42,658 nucleotides of DNA from Nonomuraea turkmeniaca. GTDB lineage: Bacteria > Actinomycetota > Actinomycetes > Streptosporangiales > Streptosporangiaceae. Under the pieces are notes generated by a model. It had not been told where the DNA came from and did not search any database. It saw nothing but the letters and a program-made list of their open reading frames with translations. The stretch lies in assembly GCF_005889735.1 (NCBI RefSeq), contig NZ_VCKY01000073.1:1-42658 (forward strand), read 5' to 3'. This document shows, piece after piece, positions 24,919 to 31,940 of the stretch. Made by a program: the position numbers and the translations under genes. The number at the start of each line of letters is the position of its first letter. Position 1 is the stretch's first letter.

Positions 24919-26397
24919 GTGCCGACTCTCAGCGACCTCGTCGCCCGCCACACCGCTCTCGACGCGGCGGACCTCGACTGGCTGCACTCGCTGGTCTCCG
25001 ACTGGCAACTGCTGGCCGACCTGTCGTTCGCCGACCTCATTCTGTGGGCGCCCCTACTGGGGGAGAACGGCTGGATCGCGATCGCCCAGATGCGCCCCAC
25101 GACCGGGCCCACCGTCTACCACGACGACATCGTCGGTTCCGTGGCGGCCAAGGGCGAGCGCTATCTCATCGACACCGCGTGGAACGAGCGCCGCATCTGC
25201 CGCGAGGGCGACCCCGACTGGTCCACAGGCGTCCCGGTCAGGGAGGAGACGATCCCGGTCCGGCGCGCGGTGGAGGGCGGCGAAGGCCGCTTCCTGGCGG
25301 TGATCCAGCGCTCCACGAACCTGTCCTCCGCCCGTACGCCCTCCCGTCTGGAGCTGACGTACCTGCAGAGCGCCTCTGACCTGGCGCAGATGGTGGCCGA
25401 GGGCCGCTTCCCGTTCTCCGGCGAGGAGCCGATCCTGGTGCGTTCGCCGCGCGTCGGCGACGGCCTGCTGAGGCTCGACCGGGCCGGGCGCGTCACGTAC
25501 GCCTCTCCGAACGCCCTGTCCGCCTACCGGCGGCTCGGCCTGCACGCCGACCTGGTCGGCGCCGAGCTGGGCCGAATCACCGCCACACTGTGCTACTCGG
25601 ATGAGCCGATCAACGAAGACCTCATGATCGTGGCCAGCGGGCGCGCGGCCAAGGAGACCGAGGTCGAGTCCGGCGGGACGATCGTGCAGCTCAGGGCCAT
25701 CCCGCTGATCGTCGGCGGCGGCCGCATCGGCGCGCTGGTGCTCATCAGGGACGTCACCGAGCTGCGGCGCCGCGAGCGCGAGCTGATGACCAAGGACGCC
25801 ACCATCCGCGAGATCCACCACCGGGTGAAGAACAACCTGCAGACCGTGGCCGCGCTGCTCCGCCTGCAGGCGCGGCGCCTGCAGGTCCCGGAGGGCCGGG
25901 AGGCGCTGGAAGAGGCGGTACGCCGGGTCGGGTCGATCGCCATCGTGCACGAGACGCTGTCGCACGCCCCCGAGGAGTTCGTGGACTTCGACGAGATCGC
26001 CGACCGGGTGATCGCGATGGCGGGGGAGGTGTCGTCGCCGGAGGTCGCGGTCATGCCCCGGCGCGTCGGCGGGTTCGGCGTGCTGCCGTCGCTGATCGCC
26101 ACACCGCTGGCCATGGCGCTGACCGAGCTGTTGCAGAACGCGTTGCAGCACGGGCGGCCCAAGCGGCTGGAGGTGGTGGTGGAGCCGGCGCTCGACCGGC
26201 TCAACGTCACCGTGTGGGACGACGGGCGAGGTCTGCCCGAGGGCTTCGACCTCGACAGCTCCACCAGCCTCGGCCTGCAGATCGTCCGTACGCTCGTCGA
26301 AGGGGAGCTGTCAGGCAGGATCTGCATCCAGCCGCGACTCGAAGGCGGCACGGAGGCCGTGTTGTCGATCCCGCTCCCGACGGGCGTGAGCCCCTGA
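24919..26397 (+). CDS. pdtaS: Sensor histidine kinase PdtaS (GAF-PAS-HisKA_2)
   Basis: 492 aa from GTG 24919. Cytosolic kinase whose partner PdtaR is an RNA-binding antiterminator (family knowledge). N-terminal GAF-like domain (LSDLVARHTALDAADLDWLH, DWQLLADLSFADLILW), a PAS domain around residues 180-280, and HisKA_2 with His300/His301 in REIHHRVKNNLQTVAALL. The HATPase follows (TELLQNALQHG, VWDDGRGLPEGF). No transmembrane segment. It converges with whiB1 (9-bp gap), as in M. tuberculosis. No pdtaR is in the window. Confidence 0.9.
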   Translation: MPTLSDLVARHTALDAADLDWLHSLVSDWQLLADLSFADLILWAPLLGENGWIAIAQMRPTTGPTVYHDDIVGSVAAKGERYLIDTAWNERRICREGDPDWSTGVPVREETIPVRRAVEGGEGRFLAVIQRSTNLSSARTPSRLELTYLQSASDLAQMVAEGRFPFSGEEPILVRSPRVGDGLLRLDRAGRVTYASPNALSAYRRLGLHADLVGAELGRITATLCYSDEPINEDLMIVASGRAAKETEVESGGTIVQLRAIPLIVGGGRIGALVLIRDVTELRRRERELMTKDATIREIHHRVKNNLQTVAALLRLQARRLQVPEGREALEEAVRRVGSIAIVHETLSHAPEEFVDFDEIADRVIAMAGEVSSPEVAVMPRRVGGFGVLPSLIATPLAMALTELLQNALQHGRPKRLEVVVEPALDRLNVTVWDDGRGLPEGFDLDSSTSLGLQIVRTLVEGELSGRICIQPRLEGGTEAVLSIPLPTGVSP

Positions 26398-26406
26398 AAC
26401 GGCAGG

Positions 26407-26661
26407 TCAGGCGCTGGCGCGGGCCCGGGCGCGAGCCGAGCGGCGCTTGAACGCGCGGCGCTCGTCCTCGCTCAGACCGCCCCAAACGCCGGCGTCCTGG
26501 CCGGACTCCAGCGCCCACTTCAGGCAGGCGTCGACGGCCGAGCACGACCGGCAGACCTGCTTGGCCTCTTCGATCTGCATGAGGGCAGGGCCGGTGTTCC
26601 CGATCGGGAAGAACAGCTCGGGGTCCACGTCACGGCAGGCAGCTCGGTGGCGCCAGTCCAT
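26407..26661 (-). CDS. whiB1: WhiB-family iron-sulfur transcription regulator (WhiB1/WblE)
   Basis: 84 aa. Four iron-sulfur ligands: Cys9 (AACRDVDP), Cys37 and Cys40 (VCRSCS), Cys46. Then the GVWGGLSEDERR turn (58-69) and a basic Arg/Ala tail for DNA binding. MDWRHRAACRD and FFPIGNTGPALMQIEEAK match WblE of Streptomyces and WhiB1 of mycobacteria, an essential nitric-oxide-responsive protein there that also binds the primary sigma factor. A CRP-like site lies 53-68 bp upstream of the start. Confidence 0.93.
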   Translation of the reverse strand: MDWRHRAACRDVDPELFFPIGNTGPALMQIEEAKQVCRSCSAVDACLKWALESGQDAGVWGGLSEDERRAFKRRSARARARASA

Positions 26662-26713
26662 GCGTCCACTCCTTTGTAGATGAAGCCTTGTCGGCTCCGT
26701 GCGGCCACTACTT

Positions 26714-26729
26714 TGTGAAGAGTTTCACT
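26714..26729. promoter_or_regulatory. CRP-like site upstream of whiB1
   Basis: TGTGAAGAGTTTCACT matches TGTGA-N6-TCACA with one mismatch in the last base. It lies in the 277-bp gap upstream of whiB1, 53 bp before the ATG. Control of whiB1 by CRP (Rv3676) is established in M. tuberculosis. The remaining gap up to 26938 shows no gene. Confidence 0.6.
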
Positions 26730-26938
26730 AACTCACGCGAACAAGTACCCCAGATCCTTCTTCAGGACCGGGGGCTGCCCGCTGACGCCCTGGTAGAACC
26801 TATGGGGTTGTTAAAGGTCCTACGTTCCGACGTCAGTAGTGAGCTTTTCAGCCACGGAGAGTGCACGCAAGGGGGTTGGGGCGAAGTTTTGGCCGTTATG
26901 GATGTCGGATGCGTCACACAATGACCGAATGTAACCGG

Positions 26939-27904
26939 CTAGACCAGAACTTGTAACGCGTTCGGGGTAGACCGGAAAGTTACGGTTTCGCGTTCACCCA
27001 GGTAGTCCCCGTCCAGCTGAAAGGCCACGGGACGGTCCGCGGTGAGCGTGAACTCGGGCTCATCGTGCAGCTGAACGAGATGCCGGCCGGACGGAAGGGC
27101 ATCACTCTCCGTGAGGATGTGCCGGATCACCGGCGTGAGCGAGATCAACCCCATGCGACGCAGCCCCAGCAGGTCGAGCCCCGTCTCGAAGCTCGCCCAC
27201 GGGGTCGGCCGCACGGGCCTGCTCCTGACATATGTCCACGGTGAGGTGTTCGAAACGATCGCCATGAACACACCCCTGGCGGTCGGGATCCCCGGACCGG
27301 TCAGCGTCATCGCGGGATGGTGTTTGTCCGTGGCCAGATAGTGCCGTAGAGCCGTGTTCACATACCGGGTCGGGGTAGCTTTCCGGCCTGTGCCTCTCAG
27401 GCCCTCCACGGCCCGTACAACCTCGGCGTCGTACCCCATCCCCGAGCAGAACGTGAAGTACCTGCTCTGCCCCTCCCAGAGGGCCTGACCCAGGCCGACG
27501 GTCCTGCGCCGGCCGTCCCTGAGCGCCTCCAGCACCGCGCCCGTGGACTCCACCGGGTCGTTGGGCAGGCCGAGCGCACGGGCGAACACGTTCGCGCTGC
27601 CGCCGGGGATGACGATCAGCGCGGGCCGGCCGGTGCTCGGATCGTCGAGGAGCGGGGCGTCGTCGCCGTTGACCGGGTTGAGCAGGCCGTTGACGGTCTC
27701 GTTGATCGTCCCGTCGCCGCCCAGCACCGCCACTATGTCGTAGCCCTTGGCCAGGGAGGTGGCGGCCAGCGCAGCCGCGTGCCCCCGGTAGCGGGTCTCC
27801 TCGACGGTGAGCTCCACGGCCGCGCCGAGTGCGCGGATCAGCACGTCCCGCGTACGGGCGTTCGTCGTCGTGGCCTTGGGGTTCACCAGCAACATCGCGC
27901 GCAT
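26939..27904 (-). CDS. Diacylglycerol kinase-family lipid kinase
   Basis: 321 aa from ATG. The catalytic domain starts MLLVNPKATTTNART and has the nucleotide-binding VAVLGGDGTINETVNGLL (about 75-95), then VIPGGSANVFARALGLP. A C-terminal sandwich domain ends ...VAFQLDGDYLGE, typical of DagK/YegS/LCB5-like lipid kinases. The likely substrate is diacylglycerol or a related lipid, but sphingoid-like or phosphatidylglycerol substrates are not excluded. Monocistronic, upstream of whiB1 on the same strand. Confidence 0.88.
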   Translation of the reverse strand: MRAMLLVNPKATTTNARTRDVLIRALGAAVELTVEETRYRGHAAALAATSLAKGYDIVAVLGGDGTINETVNGLLNPVNGDDAPLLDDPSTGRPALIVIPGGSANVFARALGLPNDPVESTGAVLEALRDGRRRTVGLGQALWEGQSRYFTFCSGMGYDAEVVRAVEGLRGTGRKATPTRYVNTALRHYLATDKHHPAMTLTGPGIPTARGVFMAIVSNTSPWTYVRSRPVRPTPWASFETGLDLLGLRRMGLISLTPVIRHILTESDALPSGRHLVQLHDEPEFTLTADRPVAFQLDGDYLGERETVTFRSTPNALQVLV

Positions 27905-28037
27905 ATCGCCAGCGTAGCCCGCGACAGCCGCCTTCCTTCATCGGCCGAATGTCCCATTTCTCCCAGATGCGCGGCGGGCGCTCCTGGCGGGCCCACCGGC
28001 CTGGGAACCGGCTGCGTGACGGGCCCTCCGGACGGCC

Positions 28038-28066
28038 CCGACCGGCCCGGGAAGGGGGCCGGTCGG
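28038..28066. promoter_or_regulatory. Strong hairpin just before a small membrane-protein gene
   Basis: CCGACCGGCCC and GGGCCGGTCGG form an 11-bp perfect stem with a 7-nt loop, ending 16 bp before the GTG start at 28083. It overlaps the place where a leader or ribosome site would be. It may be a leader structure or an inverted operator; it does not fit a terminator for the divergent lipid-kinase gene. Confidence 0.45.
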
Positions 28067-28082
28067 CTGGTAGCGTACGGAC

Positions 28083-28466
28083 GTGAATCGTCGTCCACTG
28101 ACCCTCCTGCTCGCCGCCGCCATCGTCGCCCTGGAGGGTCTCGTCGCCCTCGGGCTCGGCCTCTTCGTCGCGGTGGAGGCGCTGATCGGAAAGCCTGACG
28201 ACATGACGTCGGCCGTGGCCGTGGCCGCGTTCGGCGCGCTGGTCGGGGCCGGGCTGCTCTGGGTGGCCTGGGGCGGGCTGTTCAAGATGGAGCGGTGGGG
28301 GCGCTCACCTGGCGTGCTGGCCCAGATCTTCATGATGCCCGTCGCCGTCACGCTCATCCAGTCGGACCAACCCCAGCTCGGGATCCCGCTGATCGTGGTC
28401 GCCCTGGCCGGGCTGGCGACGCTGCTGGCGCCCCCCACCACCCACGCGCTCTACGGCGACGGTTAG
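28083..28466 (+). CDS. Small integral membrane protein, function unknown
   Basis: 127 aa from GTG 28083. Four hydrophobic segments (about 6-35, 43-65, 78-92, 98-118), no charged catalytic motif, no signal cleavage site. I recognise only a general actinobacterial membrane-protein type. The last ten codons and the stop lie in a 32-bp tandem duplication shared with the convergent sigma-factor gene. A strong hairpin precedes the start, and no clear ribosome site is present. Confidence 0.65.
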   Translation: MNRRPLTLLLAAAIVALEGLVALGLGLFVAVEALIGKPDDMTSAVAVAAFGALVGAGLLWVAWGGLFKMERWGRSPGVLAQIFMMPVAVTLIQSDQPQLGIPLIVVALAGLATLLAPPTTHALYGDG

Positions 28467-28500
28467 TCACCACCCACGCGCTCTACGGCGATGGTTAGTC
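28437..28500. repeat. 32-bp tandem duplication at a convergent gene junction
   Basis: Copy 1 is 28437-28468 and copy 2 is 28469-28500, differing at one base (GACGG versus GATGG). Copy 1 carries the stop of the membrane-protein gene and copy 2 carries the stop of the convergent sigma-factor gene. Confidence 0.95.
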
Positions 28501-29274
28501 CTCGGCGGTCAGACCCTCGCGCAGCTGCGCCAGCGTGCGGGCCAGCAGACGCGAGACGTGCATCTGCGAGATGCCCAGCTCGGTGGCGATCTGCGACTGC
28601 GTCATGTTGCCGAAGAAACGCAGCAGCAGGATGCGCTTCTCCCGCGGCGGCAGCCGCTCGAGCAGGGGTTTGAGCGACTCGCGGTATTCGACGCCCTCGA
28701 GCGACTCGTCCACGATGCCGAGCGAGTCGGACACGGCAGGGGCGTCGTCGTCGCCGGAGTCCGGCGCGTCGAGCGAGACGGTGGAGTAGGCGTTGGCCGA
28801 CTCCAGGCCCTCGAGCACCTCCTCCTCGGTCATCTTCAGGTAGGAGGCCAGCTCGGCCACCGTCGGGGCCCGGCCCTCGCGCTGCGACAGATCGCTTATG
28901 GCCTTGGTCAGCGAGAGCTTGAGCTCCTGCAGGCGGCGCGGCACGCGGACCGCCCAGCCCTTGTCGCGGAAGTGCCGCTTGATCTCGCCGACGATGGTGG
29001 GCGTGGCGTAGGTGGAGAACTCCACGCCGCGGTTGAGGTCGAAGCGGTCGATGGACTTGATCAGACCGATGGTGGCGACCTGAGTGAGGTCGTCGAGCCA
29101 CTCGCCCCTGTTGCGGAAGCGGCGAGCGAGGTATTCGACCAGAGGAAGGTGGAGCTCGACCAGCTCGTCCCTGATGCGTTGGCGGCGCGGCTCCTCGGGT
29201 CCCAGCTCGGCCAGCTCGGCGAAGAGCTGACGGGCGCGCACCCTGTCGGGCACGGCGTGTTCGCTGGTGGCCAT
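28495..29274 (-). CDS. SigB/SigF-family alternative sigma factor
   Basis: 259 aa from ATG 29274 (AAAGGA 9 nt upstream). A GTG at 29295 overlapping the upstream stop would add 7 residues. Region 2: LPLVEYLARRFRNRGEWLDD, ATIGLIKSIDRFDLNRGVEF, STYATPTIVGEIKRHFRDKG. Region 3: VPRRLQELKLSLTKAISDL. Region 4: LPPREKRILLLRFFGNMTQS and LGISQMHVSRLLARTLAQL. This is the general-stress/developmental group of actinobacteria. It is encoded directly after its probable anti-sigma factor. Confidence 0.9.
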   Translation of the reverse strand: MATSEHAVPDRVRARQLFAELAELGPEEPRRQRIRDELVELHLPLVEYLARRFRNRGEWLDDLTQVATIGLIKSIDRFDLNRGVEFSTYATPTIVGEIKRHFRDKGWAVRVPRRLQELKLSLTKAISDLSQREGRAPTVAELASYLKMTEEEVLEGLESANAYSTVSLDAPDSGDDDAPAVSDSLGIVDESLEGVEYRESLKPLLERLPPREKRILLLRFFGNMTQSQIATELGISQMHVSRLLARTLAQLREGLTAED

Positions 29275-29291
29275 GGCTCCAGTCCTTTCCG

Positions 29292-29729
29292 TCACGCCGG
29301 CCCCGCCGTTCTTTGGGCCGCGCCTCGGCGCTTACGCAGGACGATCGCCATGCGATCGGGGGAGCCGGTCACCGCGTCGACATCGTCGGCCAGGGCGGTC
29401 AGCACCATCCAGGCGAAGTCGTCACGCTTGGGAGCGGAGCTTCCGACCGTCGCCACCTCGACCCTGACCTGCATCTCGTGCCCGGTCAACTCGAATTCGG
29501 CGGTCAGGTCGGTGCCAGGCACCGCTTCGCTCAGCAGCATGGCGCACGCCTCGTCGACCGCGATCCGCAGATCCTCGATCTCGTCCAGCGTGAAGTCCAG
29601 CCGCGCCGCCAGTCCGGCGGTGGCCGTACGCAACACAGACAGGTAGGCGCTCGCGGCGGGGAGCCTGATGCTCACCACGTCGCGGATGCCGGCCACGCCT
29701 TCCGCGCGCGTCTCGGTTTCCTCGGTCAC
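29292..29729 (-). CDS. RsbW-like anti-sigma factor/serine kinase
   Basis: 145 aa from GTG 29729, with GGAGGAAC upstream. GHKL-fold ATPase of the RsbW/SpoIIAB type: IRLPAASAYLSVLRTATAGL, then LRIAVDEACAMLLSEAVPGT (the N-box helix), and a shortened C-terminal lid. It is expected to bind the downstream SigB/SigF-type factor and phosphorylate an RsbV-type antagonist, which is not in this window. The N box reads DEACAMLL rather than DEAxxNxx, so the Mg-chelating Asn is absent; kinase activity is uncertain. Confidence 0.85.
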   Translation of the reverse strand: MTEETETRAEGVAGIRDVVSIRLPAASAYLSVLRTATAGLAARLDFTLDEIEDLRIAVDEACAMLLSEAVPGTDLTAEFELTGHEMQVRVEVATVGSSAPKRDDFAWMVLTALADDVDAVTGSPDRMAIVLRKRRGAAQRTAGPA

Positions 29730-29810
29730 GTTCCTCCTCGCGAATCCGACGCCAACTGCAACTTACCGCCCCGGAGAGGTGCTTGGACTATTCAGACTCG
29801 CCATCGACGG

Positions 29811-29847
29811 AAAAGGCTCTGTGCGGCCTGGGGCCGCACAGAGCCTT
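29811..29847 (-). terminator. Intrinsic terminator of sodN
   Basis: A 15-bp perfect stem (left arm 29813-29827, right arm 29833-29847, ends AAGG/CCTT) with a 5-nt loop, 11 bp after the sodN stop. The AAAA at 29811-29814 gives a short U-run on the transcribed strand. It is the best intrinsic terminator in the window. Confidence 0.85.
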
Positions 29848-29857
29848 ATGTGCCGTT

Positions 29858-30259
29858 TTAGGCGGCCTTGGTCGCCCAGAAGATCTTGGAGATTTCGTCG
29901 ATCTTGCCCAGCAGGTCCTCGGCCTTGGCGACGTCGACGGTGCCCTTGGCGCCGGCGGCGCCCGCGAGCTTCGTGGCGTCCCAGAAGATCTGGTGAAGCT
30001 GGGGGTACTGCTCGAGGTGCGGCGGCTTGAAGTAGTCGGTCCACAGCACCCACAGGTGGTGCTTGACGAGCTCCGCGCGCTCCTCCTTGATGGTCAGCGC
30101 GCGGGCGCGGAAGACCGGGTCCTCGTTGGCCGCGTACTTTTCCATGATCGCCTTGACCGACTCCGCCTCGATGCGGGCCTGAGCGGGGTCGTAGACCCCA
30201 CAGGGCAGGTCGCAGTGTGCGGAAGCGACATGCTTGGGTCGTAGCAGTCGTGCGAGCAT
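29858..30259 (-). CDS. sodN: Nickel superoxide dismutase precursor
   Basis: 133 aa from ATG 30259 (GGAAGGAC upstream). Cytoplasmic Ni-SOD converts superoxide to peroxide and oxygen. A 14-residue propeptide (MLARLLRPKHVASA) precedes the nickel hook HCDLPCGVY, in which the processed N-terminal His and the two Cys bind nickel. The mature chain EAESVKAIMEKYAANEDPVF and KEERAELVKHHLWVLWTDYF is the four-helix bundle. It diverges from sodX, its maturation protease. Nickel-dependent control (Nur) is known in Streptomyces; no Nur box was recognised. Confidence 0.96.
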   Translation of the reverse strand: MLARLLRPKHVASAHCDLPCGVYDPAQARIEAESVKAIMEKYAANEDPVFRARALTIKEERAELVKHHLWVLWTDYFKPPHLEQYPQLHQIFWDATKLAGAAGAKGTVDVAKAEDLLGKIDEISKIFWATKAA

Positions 30260-30300
30260 CAGAAAGTCCTTCCTGGATGCTGAATCAGCTTGGTCCACAA

Positions 30301-30319
30301 CCGACCTTACTCGGGTCGG
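30301..30319. promoter_or_regulatory. Inverted repeat CCGACC-N7-GGTCGG between sodN and sodX
   Basis: A 6-bp perfect inverted repeat sits 42 bp upstream of the sodN start and 30 bp upstream of sodX, in the 89-bp divergent promoter region. It may be an operator for both genes; the regulator is unknown. Confidence 0.4.
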
Positions 30320-30348
30320 AACGCCCGCGGAGTGGGGGGTCAGCGCGG

Positions 30349-30648
30349 ATGAGAGTGCGTGTCGAAGGGGATTCCATGCGTCCCAGGCTGGTTCCCGGCG
30401 ACTGGCTTCTTGTGCGCAGGAACGCCGCCGTCCACCCGGGTGACCTCGTGGTGGCCAGGCTTCCCGACGATCCGGACCGGCTGATCGTGAAGAGAGCCCA
30501 GTGGCACGGGGCGGACGGATGGTGGCTGGAGAGCGACAACCAGCGGGCCAGCGGGCGGCGCGACAGCTGGGACTTCGGGCCGGTCCACGACATCGTCGGG
30601 CGCGTCGTGCTGCGCTACTGGCCCCTGGTGAGAAGGCGGCGACGCTAG
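30349..30648 (+). CDS. sodX: Nickel-SOD maturation protease SodX, S26 signal-peptidase family
   Basis: 99 aa from ATG 30349. Removes the Ni-SOD propeptide. Catalytic Ser9 in EGDSMRPRL and Lys48 in LIVKRAQW give the Ser/Lys dyad of S26 peptidases. There is no transmembrane anchor, as expected for a cytoplasmic SOD processor. DNQRASGRRDSWDFGPV matches the S26 C-terminal box. Divergent from sodN. Its last codons and stop lie in copy 1 of a 48-bp tandem duplication. Confidence 0.9.
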   Translation: MRVRVEGDSMRPRLVPGDWLLVRRNAAVHPGDLVVARLPDDPDRLIVKRAQWHGADGWWLESDNQRASGRRDSWDFGPVHDIVGRVVLRYWPLVRRRRR

Positions 30649-30728
30649 GCGCTTACGAGGCGCTTTTATGGCGGGCGCGGAAGGCGGCGACGCTAGGGGC
30701 TTACGAGGCGTTCTTGCGGCGGGCGCGG
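30633..30728. repeat. 48-bp tandem duplication at the sodX/CGNR convergent junction
   Basis: Copy 1 is 30633-30680 and copy 2 is 30681-30728, with a few substitutions. A third start of the unit (AAGGCGGCGACG) at 30729 then diverges. Copy 1 carries the sodX TAG and copy 2 carries the stop of the convergent CGNR-type gene. Confidence 0.92.
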
Positions 30729-31126
30729 AAGGCGGCGACGTTGGCGCGGCTGGCGCAGCGGGCCGAGCAGTAGCGGCGGGAGCGGTTGGAGGAGGTGTCG
30801 AGGAAGGCCAGCCCGCAGCGGGGCTCACGGCAGCGGCCCAGCCGGTCCACGCCCAGTTCGGCCACGACCGCGGCCAGGCCCATCACGGCGGTGGCGGCGG
30901 GGTCCTCGGCCAGGTGGAGGTGCCAGTGACCGCCGTCGTGGTCGGTCAGCTGGGGACGTACGGGATACCGCACGAGCAGGGCGTTGAGCAGCTCCACCAC
31001 GGCCCGCTCGGCACCGGCCGCGTCGAAGACCGCGGCCAGCTCGTCCCGCAGCCGCACCAGGTCGGGCGGAGGGGCGGGATCGTTGGCGAGGCGGACCGCC
31101 CACTCGGCGTAAGAGGTCAGGTCCAT
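30701..31126 (-). CDS. CGNR-type zinc-finger protein
   Basis: 141 aa. An N-terminal ABATE-like helical domain (YAEWAVRLANDPAPPPDLVR) and a C-terminal finger: CREPRCGLAFLDTSSN, RRYCSARCASRANVAAFRAR. The four Cys and the RRYC/RAR frame identify the CGNR family, but the name motif itself reads Cys-Ala-Ser-Arg instead of Cys-Gly-Asn-Arg. The family is thought to bind nucleic acid or regulate transcription. Unknown target; it converges with sodX across the 48-bp duplication. Confidence 0.8.
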   Translation of the reverse strand: MDLTSYAEWAVRLANDPAPPPDLVRLRDELAAVFDAAGAERAVVELLNALLVRYPVRPQLTDHDGGHWHLHLAEDPAATAVMGLAAVVAELGVDRLGRCREPRCGLAFLDTSSNRSRRYCSARCASRANVAAFRARRKNAS

Positions 31127-31196
31127 GCCGGAGTATTACACGAGCGGCGGGATGCCGGAGCACCCCGCCTGCTCGGATCGCTGCCGCTCCTGGTCG

Positions 31197-31940
31197 TCAG
31201 CCCTCGGGGTGCAGGACGCGGTGCAGGAACGTGCGGGTGCGTTCGTGACTGGGATTGCCGATCACCTTGGACGGCTCGCCGTCCTCGACGATCACGCCAC
31301 CGTCCATGAACACCACCCGGTCGGCCACCTCGCGCGCGAACCCCATCTCGTGGGTGACCACGAGCATGGTCATGCCCTCCTCCGCCAGCTTGCGCATGAC
31401 GGTGAGCACGTCGCCGACCAGCTCAGGGTCGAGCGCCGAGGTGGGCTCGTCGAACAACATCAGGTCCGGGTTCATGGCCAGCGCCCTGGCGATCGCCACT
31501 CGCTGCTGCTGCCCGCCGGACAGCTGGCCGGGGTAGGCGTCGCACTTCTCGGCGACCCCCACCTTGTTCAGGTTCTCCCTGGCGATGATCTCGGCCTCGT
31601 TCTTGCCCCTTCCCAGCACCCGCTGCTGGGCGATCATCACGTTCTGCAGCGCGGTGAGGTGCGGGAACAGGTTGAACTGCTGGAACACCATGCCGACGTG
31701 GCGCCGCGCCGCGTCGATGTCGGCGTCGGGGTCGGTCAGCTCGGCCCCATTGATGAACACCTGGCCCTTGGTGGGGACCTCCAGCATGTTCACGCACCGC
31801 AGCAGCGTGGACTTGCCCGAGCCCGAGGGCCCGATCACGCAGACGACCTGCCCGGGCTCGACCGTGAAGTCGATGCCCTTGAGCACCTCGTTGTCGCCGA
31901 AGTACTTGTGCAGATCCCGGATCTCTACGGCGTGCGTCAC
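31197..31940 (-). CDS. Polar amino-acid ABC transporter, ATP-binding protein
   Basis: 247 aa from GTG 31940, which overlaps the permease stop (GTGA). Walker A GPSGSGKSTLLRCVN (about 35-49), Q-loop in VFQQFNLFPHLT, signature LSGGQQQRVAIARAL, Walker B LMLFDEPTSALDPELVG, H-switch VVTHEMGFA. This is the GlnQ/GluA type for glutamate, glutamine or other polar amino acids. Third gene of a coupled operon transcribed from the binding-protein gene. Confidence 0.93.
   Translation of the reverse strand: MTHAVEIRDLHKYFGDNEVLKGIDFTVEPGQVVCVIGPSGSGKSTLLRCVNMLEVPTKGQVFINGAELTDPDADIDAARRHVGMVFQQFNLFPHLTALQNVMIAQQRVLGRGKNEAEIIARENLNKVGVAEKCDAYPGQLSGGQQQRVAIARALAMNPDLMLFDEPTSALDPELVGDVLTVMRKLAEEGMTMLVVTHEMGFAREVADRVVFMDGGVIVEDGEPSKVIGNPSHERTRTFLHRVLHPEG

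Noticed and set aside
24423..25112. Open frame between dasR and pdtaS on the minus strand
   Set aside because: No ribosome site, domain pattern or codon-like composition; it overlaps the start of pdtaS.
28495..29295. GTG 29295 as start of the sigma factor
   Set aside because: It overlaps the upstream stop as GTGA, which is possible, but ATG 29274 has AAAGGA at proper spacing and begins the conserved part. Kept as an alternative only.
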